Assembly (NCBI GenBank): GCA_032622095.1
Contig: CP136065.1
Location: forward strand, 216,734,151-216,798,150
DNA length: 64,000 bases
Reading direction: 5' to 3'
Source: Siphonodentalium dalli
Taxonomy: Eukaryota > Mollusca > Scaphopoda > Gadilida > Siphonodentaliidae
Notes under the pieces: generated by a model
What the model saw: only the letters and a program-made list of their open reading frames with translations
What the model was told of the DNA's origin: nothing
The model's database searches: none
Position numbers and translations under genes: made by a program
Shown: in pieces, positions 1-9,605 of the stretch
Position numbering within the stretch: the stretch's first letter is position 1
How the letters are laid out: every line of letters starts with the position of its first letter

Positions 1-620
1 GTTAGTGTTTTCTTTCAGAGTTAAACCGAGCCAGTGGAACAGCACCTTAGTATACTAGACTAACTAAGTGGAGTAGCAGGAATAGAACTGAACATGAACT
101 GCCGGTCAAAACTCTGGACCGAGCATATATACAAAAAGGGTGTGAGACTTAAATGACCAATCATAAGTCTCCTCATTATAATAAATTTTAGACATACCAG
201 TTCCAACCATCCTGTGTCAAAGTTGGCACAAAACCTGTCACAATAGTCATCTGTTCTGGCAGGCAGGATAGTTCGAACTAGGTAACAGGGTACGTTATGT
301 CAAGCATTCGTATAATAAACTAATGTGTACCCTGGTGAACGGTGCTGTTCCTGTCATTCTCATTTAATCCATGACCTCGATATATTAATATTCTAAATGT
401 TGGTCATGAGAATGTGACTTCAGCATAATTCCGACGCCACAGTTCTACTGTACTTGGCTGATGCTGTCGTATCCTCATTTTAAGCTGGGAAATATTTCCT
501 AGAAATATGCAAACTAAATTGCACCTTATTTTCAAACTACCAGCTTACATCTCGAATGATAGAGAATTTAGGTTTGGTAGACATCATTCTGTTACACTCC
601 TCAACTAGAATCAACAGCAG

Positions 621-1055
621 GAACAAGCCGAACGTGTGGTAAAGCGAAGCCGGGTGATTCTGAAGGATGGTTCCGTTGGTGACAACGTGGCAGTTCCCAT
701 TCCATCTGTTGACAGGGGACGTGGTGATCCAAGAAACATTGTAGGTGTTATCACAGCTGTAGACAATGGACAATATACCATCGGTTGCCCTTCGGGTATT
801 CTGAAGGGAAAATACAGTCGACACCAGTTTGATTTATGTCCCCAGCGGCTTCTGAGTGAATCGGACATCAACGGCGATAGCAGTGTGTCCCTTCGACAAG
901 CCAACAAAAAAGAGTCCCAACACGGTGGTCAGGGATTCGTGAAGTGCAATTGCAATGAACCTAAGAGATGTAAGAGTAAGCGATGTGCTTGTTTCAAGAA
1001 TACTGTTTTATGTAATAGTAGATACGACAACAGTGTCAATTGTTCTAATAAATGA
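621..1055 (+). pseudogene. C-terminal part of a transposon-derived integrase (KRBA2-like) with CXC-type cysteine tail
   Basis: The frame is open from about 609 to a TGA at 1053-1055. The first family-like residues begin after a CAG at 618-620 that could be a splice acceptor, although its pyrimidine tract is poor. Residues read VVKRSRVILKDGSVGDNVAV, then VDRGRGDPRNIVGVI, then a cysteine-rich end with CNC...CKSKRCACFKN and CNSR. This is the order seen at the C-terminus of KRBA2/SCAND3-like integrase proteins, domesticated or active relatives of Ty3/gypsy and Ginger integrases. Known family: the upstream catalytic DDE core should precede this block, but I do not see it in bases 1-600. One conserved tail cysteine appears changed (CNSRY instead of CNSRC), which suggests decay. 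It could be the last exon of a larger gene or a truncated copy. Confidence 0.62.
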
Positions 1056-1125
1056 TAATATTATGTGTCACATAAGCATGTTGTGTTATACATTTTGTGT
1101 TGCACGTTTTGATATACTAAACATA

Positions 1126-1131
1126 AATAAA
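1126..1131 (+). terminator. Poly(A) signal AATAAA downstream of the integrase tail
   Basis: AATAAA lies 71 bp after the stop codon at 1055, in AT-rich sequence, with a T-run about 20 bp further on. It is a plausible 3' end for the preceding reading frame. Confidence 0.45.
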
Positions 1132-1180
1132 TATGAAATATCGTTCAGTTATTTTTTTTTAAACCCATAAATACTCTTCA

Positions 1181-1320
1181 GTCATTTGGCCAAATGACTG
1201 GTGGTCAATTTTGGTCATCTGGCCAAATGACTGAAAATTTTAGGCAATTGGCCAAATGACTGGCGGCACAGGCATTTCACCAAATGACTGAAAATTTTAG
1301 GCATTTGGCCAAATGACTGA
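1181..1320. repeat. Short tandem repeat of a palindromic unit
   Basis: GGCCAAATGACTG recurs four to five times at about 40-bp spacing, often with its mirror CAGTCATTTGG before it, so each unit is itself a small palindrome. The spacers share GAAAATTTTAGGCA. Confidence 0.7.
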
Positions 1321-1526
1321 TTTGACATATTGACTGTAACATATACACGCTGCAATATCAATTGAAAAGACATGTCTATACAAGTGTACTTCGACAGTGG
1401 ATGCTACAATATGTCTACTATTTATTTTTCTGTCTATTAAATGTCTTAAGAGCTATGAATAATATGCGACAACAACAAAAACGCATGAGGAAATTAATAA
1501 GACACCAACCATTCCCAGAATAATGC

Positions 1527-1881
1527 TTTAAAGGGGTACTGTCCATTAAATCCGGACATTTATGGGACCATCTTCTTTTATACTCAACATAATATATGCA
1601 ACAAATGAATGAATTTGAGCCATGGATTAGTGCAAAATACACTCATGTGCTCAATGAACAATGCAAACAACATGAATATTATAATGAAAATGAATTCATG
1701 ACTCCTGTCATAAATTCATTTTCATTATAATTACCATGTTGTTTGTATAGTTCTTACGGTAAATGAGTGTAATTTGCACTCATCCTTGGCTCCAATTCAT
1801 TTATTTGTTGCATATATTCTGTTGAGTACAAAAGAAGATGGTCCCATAAATGGCCGGATTTAGTGTACAGTACCCCTTTAA
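1527..1881. mobile_element. Foldback MITE, ends TTAAAGGGGTACTGT
   Basis: The left half (from 1527) and right half (to 1881) are inverted copies: GGGGTACTGT, TTTATGGGACCATCTTCTTT and TGCAACAAATGAATGAATT on the left return as reverse complements on the right. The centre is near 1705, where a GAATTCATGACTC-type small palindrome sits. No coding capacity is seen. A longer relative with the same ends lies at 25968-26544. Confidence 0.72.
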
Positions 1882-2092
1882 CCCTTTCAGTGCCAAGTCC
1901 GATTTTTGTATCAACCCATATTGCGTTGATCATTTTTCAAATTTATTGATTATAATAATGTAATACATTGATGGAAAGAGCTCTAAGAGCTCTTTCCATC
2001 AATGTATCACATTATTATAATCAATAAATTTGAAAAATGATCAACGCAATATGGGTTGATACAAAAATCGGACTTGGCACTGAAAGGGTTAA
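1878..2092. mobile_element. Near-perfect palindromic MITE with TTAA ends (piggyBac-like termini)
   Basis: Starts TTAACCCTTTCAGTGCCAAG and ends with its reverse complement, and the halves match almost base for base around a centre at 1985 (GAGCTCTAAGAGCTC). TTAA at both ends plus a CCC-starting inverted repeat is the usual look of piggyBac-derived non-autonomous elements. The ends are shared with the elements at 18993-19231 and 22276-22516. It abuts the previous foldback element at its terminal TTAA. Confidence 0.75.
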
Positions 2093-2177
2093 TGATTACC
2101 CAGTCAGTGAAGAAATAGAGTATATATGTAACAAACATATATTATTTACACACATAATACTGCATGGTGCCATTTAA

Positions 2178-2365
2178 TAACCCTTCCATGACTGGAGCTT
2201 CCAGAAATCTTGCGAAAACTTTCTGCCAATGCATTCTCTTATATATACGAGTCGCCCATAGGGAGCCTCGCATATATAATATAATGCATTGGCCTAACAA
2301 TATTTATGGTAGACTCGCATATAGAAGAGAATGCACTGACACAGGGTATTTAATGCTGCACCAAC
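2178..2365. mobile_element. Degraded element carrying the 69-bp hairpin module
   Basis: Begins near AACCCTTCCATGACTGGAGC and contains GCCAATGCATTCTCTTATAT (2225) with its inverted partner ending at 2293. A second right-hand arm (CTCGCATATAG...GAATGCACTG) lies at 2310-2345. No complete right terminus is seen. Confidence 0.55.
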
Positions 2366-3164
2366 GCCGCTTCCGCCACGAAATGGTCATCGTCTTCGTC
2401 ATCATCGTTAGCCACTACGACAAAACAAAACATCATTATCAATTGGCACGTTTCGCTTAATGATCAACTACTGATAAGAATCAAACTCCCTTAATGACTA
2501 GGTAAGACCGCTGCTACCGGCGATATTTTACCCACATTTCTGCGATATTAAGACATATAATAAGCGAACAGAGCAAACTGCTGCCATTGTTAATCACACA
2601 AAAGATCGAACAAAATTTGTATAAATTTTGAACCTTAAGTTTGAAAAGTCCCACTAAAACCGAAGAACTATATTTCGAAACGGTGTGATTCGGTTCTCCG
2701 ATTATTTTATCAACACAAAAGTCTAAACGCAATTTTGACGAGTAGCTTGCGAAAATCGTCAACAAAAATACCTCTCTGATTTTCCATTCTGTCATTATGT
2801 TTTACTGCGGGAATTGTTCTCAAAGCACATAGAAAATTCGACTTTGGAGCGATCGGGTTTCGCCATTTTTGCTGGAAAACCCATGCTAAATATAGAAACA
2901 CAGACTAGTACCCAGTCGGTGACAGAGTCAGAAAGGAAGTATGACTGGTGCGCTCTGGTATAGATTGGATACGAATTGCGAATAGTGTTATAAACGTCAC
3001 TAGAATTTGTGTTCTTTCTAGTTATTGTCGTTTGGCCATATTCGTAGTTACGATTACGTTTTCAGAAAGCCAAGCATGGACACGCGATCAGCCGCCGAGC
3101 CTACCATGCACTGACTGACCAGATACCAACACAATTAAAGATGCATAATCCGAATTAACGCTCG
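2366..3164. other. Unresolved non-coding stretch
   Basis: Only short, non-conserved open frames. No domain, tRNA or clear repeat was recognised. Confidence 0.5.
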
Positions 3165-3600
3165 CAAATTACTATATTTCCTTGGCTTCGGGGGGCAAAA
3201 AATATTTGATTCGAGTCGAGGAACCCATCCACCAAAGCTCAGAGTGATCAGATATCGATTTTTGCAGTCTATTATTTTTCACCTCCGATCATTTTGTAGT
3301 GGCCCAGTAAACAGTCGACGAGAAGACGACCTCGGGCCAAATTGCGGATGAAGACGGATAACTCTAAAATCAAATTGCTTTTATTTGATATTTGACAAAC
3401 CGGCAAAATTTCGTTGAACAAAATGTTGATAAATAATAGGTTTTGGGGAATTTTATACTATCGTTGACCGTGCACAATTAGCATTATTTTTTGGGCAATT
3501 AATCGATTCCGATAACTGAACGGCATTTCCAAAAAATGTTGTTGTTGTTGGAGTCTGATGATATGGGGACCACCGAATCGGATTGAGTACCTTTAAGTAC
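3165..3600. mobile_element. MITE of the GGTACTCAATCCGA family, copy 1
   Basis: Ends in CGGATTGAGTACCTTTAAG at about 3580-3598. It carries the family's internal blocks GATTCGAGTCGAGGAACCCA, CTCAGAGTGATCAGATATCG and GATGAAGACGGATAACTCTA. The same blocks, in the opposite orientation, build the copy at 30040-30505, and a foldback version lies at 6811-7211. It is the longer, non-palindromic form of the family. Confidence 0.62.
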
Positions 3601-4182
3601 CGTAAACTAATCACAGCAAACATAAGCATATCACATTACTGCGAGTGGCAAATTTGAAAGGCACTGTTTTCTCACAAACGTACTCGTGGTCATCCATTCT
3701 ACGAAAAGCTTTTGGACCTTACGAAACACTTACGACTACTATATATATATATAAGCTATTCGTAATTCGTATCAGTAGCGTTTCATTATGCGAAATATGC
3801 ATAAATTATCACCATTTATATCGTCATCGTCGACCCATCGCTTCCTCTCAGTATACTGGCAGTTTGTAAACATTCCCCCAGAAGATTCCTCACAGAAGCA
3901 TTCTGATAAACATTTCTGTTTAGCCCCGAGAGGAAGTTGCACTCCGTCTTACTGATGTTGTATCCACGAAATGTTCGCATGTGACATTACTATCATCCAA
4001 TCCAGACTTGGCGATGTCAGTAAATATGAATTAAGCAGGGGCGTGGCTACAGTGGGTGGGTGTCGCCCCCAAGTTTGGTATGATATCACAAAATCAATTT
4101 TGAGAATATTCATTTTGAAATATCAGGAAATTTTGGCAAAACGTACGTGAATGCCAGCAAACAGAAGGTATGAATACGCCAT
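3601..4182. other. Unresolved non-coding stretch
   Basis: Contains a short (TA)n run near 3741 and no recognisable gene or repeat family. Confidence 0.45.
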
Positions 4183-4277
4183 GTCACTAACTCGCGGTCA
4201 TGTAGGATCACCTGTCACTAACTCGCGGCCATAATGGATCCACCTGTCACTAATTACTCGCGGCCATATTGGATCCA
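4183..4277. repeat. Three-copy short tandem repeat
   Basis: TGTCACTAACTCGCGG(T/C)CAT followed by GGATC(C)ACC occurs three times at 30-36 bp spacing. The last copy runs into the palindrome that follows. Confidence 0.65.
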
Positions 4278-4443
4278 CCAGGCCCGGTTCCGTGGTTTTA
4301 GTGCTACATATCAAAGTTCTGGAGTAGCATTTCCATATATGGGGCTTTTGAATTATTCATGACTTCCATATATGGAATGCTACTCAAGAATTTTGACATG
4401 TAGCACTAAAACCACGGAACCGGGCCTGGTGGATCCAATATGG
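4264..4443. repeat. 180-bp inverted repeat (foldback)
   Basis: CCATATTGGATCCACCAGGC at the left returns as the reverse complement at the right (to 4443). The arms of about 80 bp are nearly identical and meet around TGAATTATTCA. It has no coding capacity and is probably a foldback transposable element. Confidence 0.75.
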
Positions 4444-4726
4444 CTGGAAGAATCAATGGAACAACGGAACTGAGCTGGATGAATCCAATACGGCCGCGAC
4501 CCAGTGCATGATATGGCTTATACTGACTACAATGCGCAGTTAAGAACATATGTAATATGTAGATTTTAAACTTCGATATAATTTAATTTCACTTATTAAT
4601 AGTAATTTGCACAAATTTACCACATAAAGAAAGAAATTCCTGAGCTCATATTACTCTATTGTCCAGCACCGTTATGCGACGCGGTTGATTATGAATATCC
4701 GTCGCGGTCAAATTCACGCCCGATTA
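4444..4726. other. Unresolved non-coding stretch
   Basis: AT-rich, with no supported feature. Confidence 0.45.
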
Positions 4727-4888
4727 ACCCTTCACGACGGGAGCTGCACTGGTGCAGCATTAAAGTTCCTGTGCCAGTGCATTCTCTTATATATATGAGT
4801 CTCCCATAGTGAGCCTAGCATATATAAGAGAATGCACTGGCTTGTAATGTCAATGTAACCTTTGTTAGGCCAATGTATTATAAAGTTA
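4727..4888. mobile_element. Hairpin-module element with TTAACCCTTCACGACGGGAG end
   Basis: A TTAACCCTTC terminus at about 4725 is followed by the hairpin module at 4773-4841 (GCCAGTGCATTCTCTTATAT and its mirror) and the characteristic GTTAGGCCAATG. It is one of several short elements that share the module but not the ends. The right end is uncertain because the next palindrome begins within 50 bp. Confidence 0.55.
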
Positions 4889-5052
4889 TTATACAATGTT
4901 GTGTACAGTATGTGTTTTTCTTGTACGAGTCCAGGTTGTGGTGAAAAGTCATATTGGACGAGACACGCCAGTGTCGAGTCCAATATGACTTTTCACCACA
5001 ACCTGGACGAGTACAAGAAAAACTCATACTGTATATACACAACATTGTATAA
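4889..5052. repeat. 164-bp palindrome
   Basis: TTATACAATGTTGTGTA at the left mirrors TACACAACATTGTATAA at the right. The inner arms GTCCAGGTTGTGGTGAAAAG and its complement are exact. The centre is near 4970 (ACACGCCAGTGT). A shorter inverted pair with the same GTCCAATATGACTTTT block lies at 5320-5368. Confidence 0.75.
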
Positions 5053-5433
5053 TGACATTTTTATTAACCATCTGTATGTTTATCCAAAATTTTGAAAATA
5101 AAACTCTTGTGATTATTTTTAGTATTTGTCGGCAGTTAATTCTCTATAAAAGCCTGTACCGTATATTGATCATCAGAAAGCATGATTTGGAAAAGTAAAC
5201 ACGGAAGTGAGAAAAAACTCAATGCGGAAGTGAAACGTCTGCTAAAATCCATCAATGTTGCGCGCGCATCACAATTTCACCGATTCATTTCGCAATAGAG
5301 TTAATTCGTGACGTCACGGAGTCCAATATGAAAAGTCATATTGTACAGTCGGGAGTCCAATATGACTTTTTCCAGGACTATCACGTGGCGGCTTTTGTCC
5401 AATCGGAAATGGTGTTAGTTAAGGGATGGATAA
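5053..5433. other. Non-coding stretch with a small inverted pair
   Basis: Contains the 5320-5368 inverted pair (GTCCAATATGA...) and nothing else recognised. Confidence 0.45.
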
Positions 5434-5538
5434 TAATCACTTATATATACGAGGCTCCCCATACTCACATATATAAGTTAATGCATTGGCACAGGGTTTT
5501 CGCAAAATTTCACGAAGCTCCAGTCATGGAAGGGTTAA
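5434..5538. mobile_element. Partial hairpin-module element with CATGGAAGGGTTAA end
   Basis: A degraded hairpin module (CTTATATATACGAGGCTCCC and mirror) at 5434-5491 is followed by ACAGGGTTTTCGCAAAATTT and the terminus CTCCAGTCATGGAAGGGTTA, the inverse of the end seen at 2178 and near 60813. Confidence 0.58.
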
Positions 5539-5680
5539 CAGCACGAGGTCAGAAAAAGAATAACAAAGGACTAAACGGGAGCCATCAAATACCAAAATTT
5601 GTCGTCATCAAAGTCTTTTCTTTGAATACAATTTAAGACGGGAATGAACACCCGTTAACAGCGGGGTCATCTGGGTGAAT

Positions 5681-6170
5681 TTAAAGGTGGATTATCTCTT
5701 TGTAAACATGTATTATATAGTTACCGGGAATGCTTCTATCGATTAATATTCATTTTATTTTTCGAATATTTTCTGGTCTAAAAAGTTGTGGTTGTTCAGC
5801 TAACGAACAATACAGGTTACTGTTAACATAGACCAAAAATGTTATTGTGTAATTTTGTCAGAAATAAACGTTAATTATACTCATTATCGCTTATAACTAT
5901 GGAATAAAACAATACAACCAATCAATCTGGGACATTTGACGTTCGGCACGTAGCCATAGGAACAGCCTAATGCTCTATATCGCAATATGGTATCATCCGA
6001 ATGGTCTGTTCTAAAAATAGACTCATAAACGGTCCCGATTAAATATTCGAAATAAAATCAATATTAATTGATAGAAGCCTTTCCGGACAGGGGTCTTCAG
6101 TTCATATTTATTATTTTATACACACGCAACTATTTCAAATTTGTTATTTAAAGGGATAATCCATCTTTAA
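5681..6170. mobile_element. MITE with TTAAAGGTGGATTATC inverted ends
   Basis: TTAAAGGTGGATTATCTCTT at the left and AAGGGATAATCCATCTTTAA at the right form a terminal inverted repeat of about 20 bp around 490 bp of AT-rich, non-coding sequence. TTAA stands at both extremes. Confidence 0.62.
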
Positions 6171-6810
6171 TGCTTGGGTCTCACTCTTGTAATGTACGCT
6201 GATATATATGCAAATAAAATGATCTGGAATGTGGTGGCATTTAGTGAGCATGTTAAATAGGTGGGACTTTATCTTTATTTGTTCATGGAATTTTTGCAAT
6301 TATTCGGATAAACAACTGACTTTTTGAGCTTCAATATGAAAAGTTCTCAAGATGTTTGTAGATTTTGTTATAAAGGTGACTAATATGGCCATTTGAAGTC
6401 ATATTTATGTAATTTTGGTATGTATAAGTAATGTGTTGTCTTAAAAATGTTATAACTCATACAACCTGTGAAAAATTGAAATTTTGACCTTTGACCTTGA
6501 CCTCAAGGACATCAAGGTCACTTTCACGATTGGATCTCACTCTTATATTGACCCCCATATCATGAACTATGTGTATACCAAGTTTCATGCTTTTATCCAA
6601 TTTTGCACACTTTGGCCATTTTTGGGACCTTAGAGCCTCTACTAATATAAGAATCCCACGTATACAGCCTGAAAATTGGCAGAATCCACGTACCAACGAG
6701 GTGGGGGTGACACCGCAATATGCACGTAGGGACGCAGTAGTCTTTGTACTAAGACCAGTAGAAAGAACGGATAGCTCCTTTGCATTTGATGTCGGCACAT
6801 CGGTTAGTTT
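6171..6810. other. Repeat-like region with no recognised gene
   Basis: Contains ACCTTGACCTCAAGGACATC (around 6490) and TATACCAAGTTTCATGC phrases that look like ancient interspersed repeat. An open frame of about 120 codons on the minus strand at 6457-6822 has no recognisable domain. Confidence 0.4.
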
Positions 6811-7211
6811 CAAGGTACTCAATCCGACCAGATGCTCCTAAGTTACTATTTATTTCGCCTCGGGGGTAAAAAATATTTGATTCGAGTCGAGGAACCCATC
6901 CATCAAAGCTCAGATTGATCAGATATCGATTTTTAAAGTTTGTTATTTCTCGACGGACGGGCTTGCGGATGAAGATGGATAACTCTAAAATCAAGTGGTT
7001 ATTATTACCACTTGATTTTAGAGTTATCCATCTTCATCCGCAAGACCGTCCGTTTGACCACGTATTAATGGGCCACTTATTTTTAAACATCTCGAGAAAT
7101 AAAAAACTTCAAAAATCGATATCTGATCACTCTGAGCTCAAATATTGTTTACACCCGAAGCCAAAGAAATAGTAATTTGGGAGCGTCTGATCGGATTGAG
7201 TACCTTTAAAG
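6811..7211. mobile_element. Foldback MITE of the GGTACTCAATCCGA family next to the arrestin stop codon
   Basis: Terminal inverted repeats are AAGGTACTCAATCCGA and TCGGATTGAGTACCTT. The two halves mirror each other around a centre near 7004 (CCACTTGATTTTAGAGTTAT and its complement). The element ends about 20 bp beyond the stop codon of the arrestin gene, so it probably forms most of that gene's 3' UTR. On the minus strand it contains AATAAA (about 6848), a candidate polyadenylation signal. Confidence 0.72.
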
Positions 7212-7230
7212 TTCATCCAGCTTCCACAAC

Positions 7231-7653
7231 TCACGAATGTGACTGAGAATCTCCCGGGTACGGCACCTGCTGAACCGAATAAGATGGTGGTTCGTACGCG
7301 TACGGAGCGCTGGGTTCGTGTCTGATCGGTTGGTCAGTTATAATGCCCACTTGTGGCGAGGAACTATAGCTGGGCGCTGATGGTTGAAAGCTGGGTTCTG
7401 GTTGCTTAGTAACTGGCCCAATGGGGACAGGATGAACTTGGTAAGTCGCACCACCTGCCATGACTGCATCATATGATGGTGGGGAAAGCTTAGGCTTAGA
7501 TCCAGAACTAGATTCCGCTTTATTCACTACACTGGCAGCTGGTGGTTCCATTTTCCCACAAACATCTGTATCCATTATTATTGGTATTGTCCCGATAATA
7601 ACTTTCTTCTCCATTCTGATCTTTTCACAGGCATCGACGGCACGCAATTTTAT
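7231..7653 (-). CDS. Alpha-arrestin exon 6: end of arrestin C domain and proline-rich tail
   Basis: The acceptor TTTATTCCAG precedes ATA at 7653. The exon encodes 140 residues and ends with TGA at 7231-7233. It opens with IKLRAVDACEKIRMEKKVII then GTIPI, the last strand of the arrestin C fold. The tail carries SPPSYDAV, FQPSAPSYSS, HEPSAPYAYEPPSY and a short polar end. Two PPxY (WW-domain ligands) and two PSAP (TSG101-type late-domain ligands) are seen directly. The PSAP pair is unusual among alpha-arrestins apart from ARRDC1. The incoming phase is 0, matching the donor of exon 5. Confidence 0.88.
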   Translation of the reverse strand: MKLRAVDACEKIRMEKKVIIGTIPIIMDTDVCGKMEPPAASVVNKAESSSGSKPKLSPPSYDAVMAGGATYQVHPVPIGPVTKQPEPSFQPSAPSYSSSPQVGIITDQPIRHEPSAPYAYEPPSYSVQQVPYPGDSQSHS

Positions 7654-7726
7654 CTGGAATAAAGAAAGCATTAAAACGCGCAGTCATGCATGTTATAGCA
7701 ACACTAATGCCTCCGATGAATTCTGA

Positions 7727-8090
7727 TTAACCCTTTACCCAACAGAAGGGCCCCGTGCCAATGCATTCTCTTATATATGCGAGTCTTTAACAAATTATAA
7801 AATTGTTAAAGAATGTAAGAAAAAATGGTAAAAAGTGTTAAAAAAAGATTTTTTTTAGGCCAATGCATTCTCTTATATATGCGAGGCGACCTATGGTCGA
7901 CTCGCATATATAAGAGAATGCATTGGCACAGGGCATAACTGTAACTATCACAATGTGGTCAAGAAGCCGGTTCCAATGATATCCATATTTGTATGGTTCT
8001 ATTGAGACAAACCGAAGATATTTTAGGCTGTTGAAGCTTTATTTGGCCGGTTTTGGCCGGTTTTGGCCGGTTTGTTGGGTAAAGGGTTAA
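7727..8090. mobile_element. TTAA-flanked MITE with hairpin module, inside arrestin intron 5
   Basis: TTAA at both ends, with terminal inverted repeat CCCTTTACCCAACA. Inside are a half module (7757-7784) and a full hairpin module (7859-7927), plus three GGCCGGTTTT units near the right end. It is the same element as 60145-60544 and 63338-63723, inserted in the opposite orientation. TTAA duplication with CCC termini suggests a piggyBac-mobilised non-autonomous element. Confidence 0.8.
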
Positions 8091-8284
8091 TATGATTATA
8101 TTATAACAATTGAAGAAAAAAAAACCCCGCCCAGATGCAGATATGACACAACCGTTATTTGTTTGCGGATTGTTTGTTTTTGTTTGTGTGGATTGTTTGT
8201 TTTTTGTTTGGTTCTATTTTAATCTCATGGAAAGTTGTCCTGGTCGCCATGTTGAACATGTCGGATTATGTACCAAACAAAAGT

Positions 8285-8548
8285 AGACAACTATCTCTCT
8301 CTTACTTTATCTCTCTCCCTCCCACTCTCTATTCTCCTTCAATATCGCTCTCCCTCTCTCTATCTCTCTATAGTTCTCTTTCCCACTCACTCTCTCACTC
8401 TCTCTCTCTCATCTCTATCTCGCTCTCTTTCTGCATTTGACCCCCGAGCGCGCTATCTCTAGTTGTCTTTCTAACCCACTCTCTCACTCTGTCTCACTTA
8501 CTCTTTCTCTCTTTCCTTTCGCGCTCTCTCCTTCTCACTCCCCATCTC

Positions 8549-8583
<35 letters not shown>

Positions 8584-8825
8584 GCATGTGACTCCCGATC
8601 ACGTTCTCTCAAGTTATCTTCCTCACTCACTCTCTCACACATCGTTTCTCTCTTCTCTCTCTCCCTCTCTCTCTCACTCTCTCTCTCTACCCCTCTCTCT
8701 CTCTCTCTCTCTTTCTGCGTGTGGCTCCCGATCGCGCTCTCTCGATCGCGCGCTCTCCCTATCTTTTCTTTCTTTCTCTCTCTTTCTCTCTCTCATCACA
8801 TATATCATCCTCTCTCGAACATGTT
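8285..8825. repeat. CT-rich low-complexity tract with embedded longer repeats
   Basis: Mainly CTCTCT with phrases such as TTTCTGCATGTGACTCCCGA and TCACTCACTCTCTCAC recurring about every 130-145 bp (three copies of CTTTCTGC...CCCGA(T/G)C). Open frames through it are compositional artefacts. It lies within arrestin intron 5 and is purine-rich on the gene's sense strand. Confidence 0.8.
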
Positions 8826-8931
8826 TTTTCTTTTTGTGTGTTTGTTTGTCTGCCTCCTTGTTTGTTTGATTGTTTGTGTATATTCTTTAATTTTGATCGT
8901 ATGATTGTTTCGTGTTCGCTCTTATACTCAC

Positions 8932-9144
8932 AGTTATGAAGTACTCAACGTCCATAATTGTACACCCTTCTAGACTGGAGGGCACCACCTCAGGCACCGT
9001 TAGGTTTAGGGTGATGGCACGAGCATTTCTGGCATCTAACCGTGGTACAACGTCAATGGTCGCTTTACGGCAAGAGCCAAACCATGTTATTTTTCGCCCG
9101 TAAGGGTCCTGCGATCTTCCTTCATGTCCAGAAAACCGCACATC
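8932..9144 (-). CDS. Alpha-arrestin exon 5: arrestin C domain
   Basis: 71 codons, phase 0 at both ends, from acceptor TTTCATCAACAG to donor ACT|GTGAGT. It begins DVRFSGHEGR and contains GRKITWFGSCRK, then ITLNLTVPEVVPSSL and CTIMDVEYFIT. The latter corresponds to the P-x-x-P-S...I-x-V-x-Y-x-I stretch that closes arrestin C domains. The acceptor has a weak pyrimidine tract because a MITE ends 14 bp upstream. An in-frame alternative acceptor (GATCGCAG) would start the exon at 9108 and drop 12 residues. Confidence 0.84.
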
Positions 9145-9157
9145 CTGTTGATGAAAT

Positions 9158-9605
9158 GTGACCCGCCATATCAAATCCAGTCGTAAGTCGGGATTTTTTT
9201 TACCCTGTGCCAATGCATTCTCTTATATATGCGAGTCGACCATAGGTCGCCTCGCATATATAAGAGAATGCATTGGCCTAACAATTTTTTACAATTTTAA
9301 TAATTTGTTCTTGTATTCTTTAACAATTTTATAATTTTACCCATACAGACCCCCAGACAAAAATGAGCAGACGACACTCTTCTATATGCTTCTATATATG
9401 TGTGGGGCTGCCTGCAGGGCAATGGATGTTTTTTATTTTATGTCCTAAAAATTGTAAGAAACATTTATTGATAAAAAATTGTTAGGCCAATGCATTCTCT
9501 TATATATGTGAGGCGACCTATGGTCGACTCGCATATATCAGAGAATGCATTTGCACAGGGTAAAAAAAATCCCGACTTACGACTTGATTTGATATGGCGG
9601 GTCAC
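9158..9605. mobile_element. Foldback MITE GTGACCCGCCATATC with two hairpin modules, in arrestin intron 4
   Basis: Ends GTGACCCGCCATATCAAAT and its complement. Next come CGTAAGTCGGGATTTTTTTT on the left and its mirror on the right, then one hairpin module in each arm (9209-9277 and 9485-9553). The right-hand half is an inverted copy of the left. AAAT flanks both ends and may be a target duplication. On the gene's strand its end lies 14 bp before the exon 5 acceptor. Confidence 0.75.

Noticed and set aside
8159-8904. Long serine/leucine-rich open frames on the plus strand
   Set aside because: They are the translation of CT microsatellite in three frames within an intron; composition alone keeps them open.
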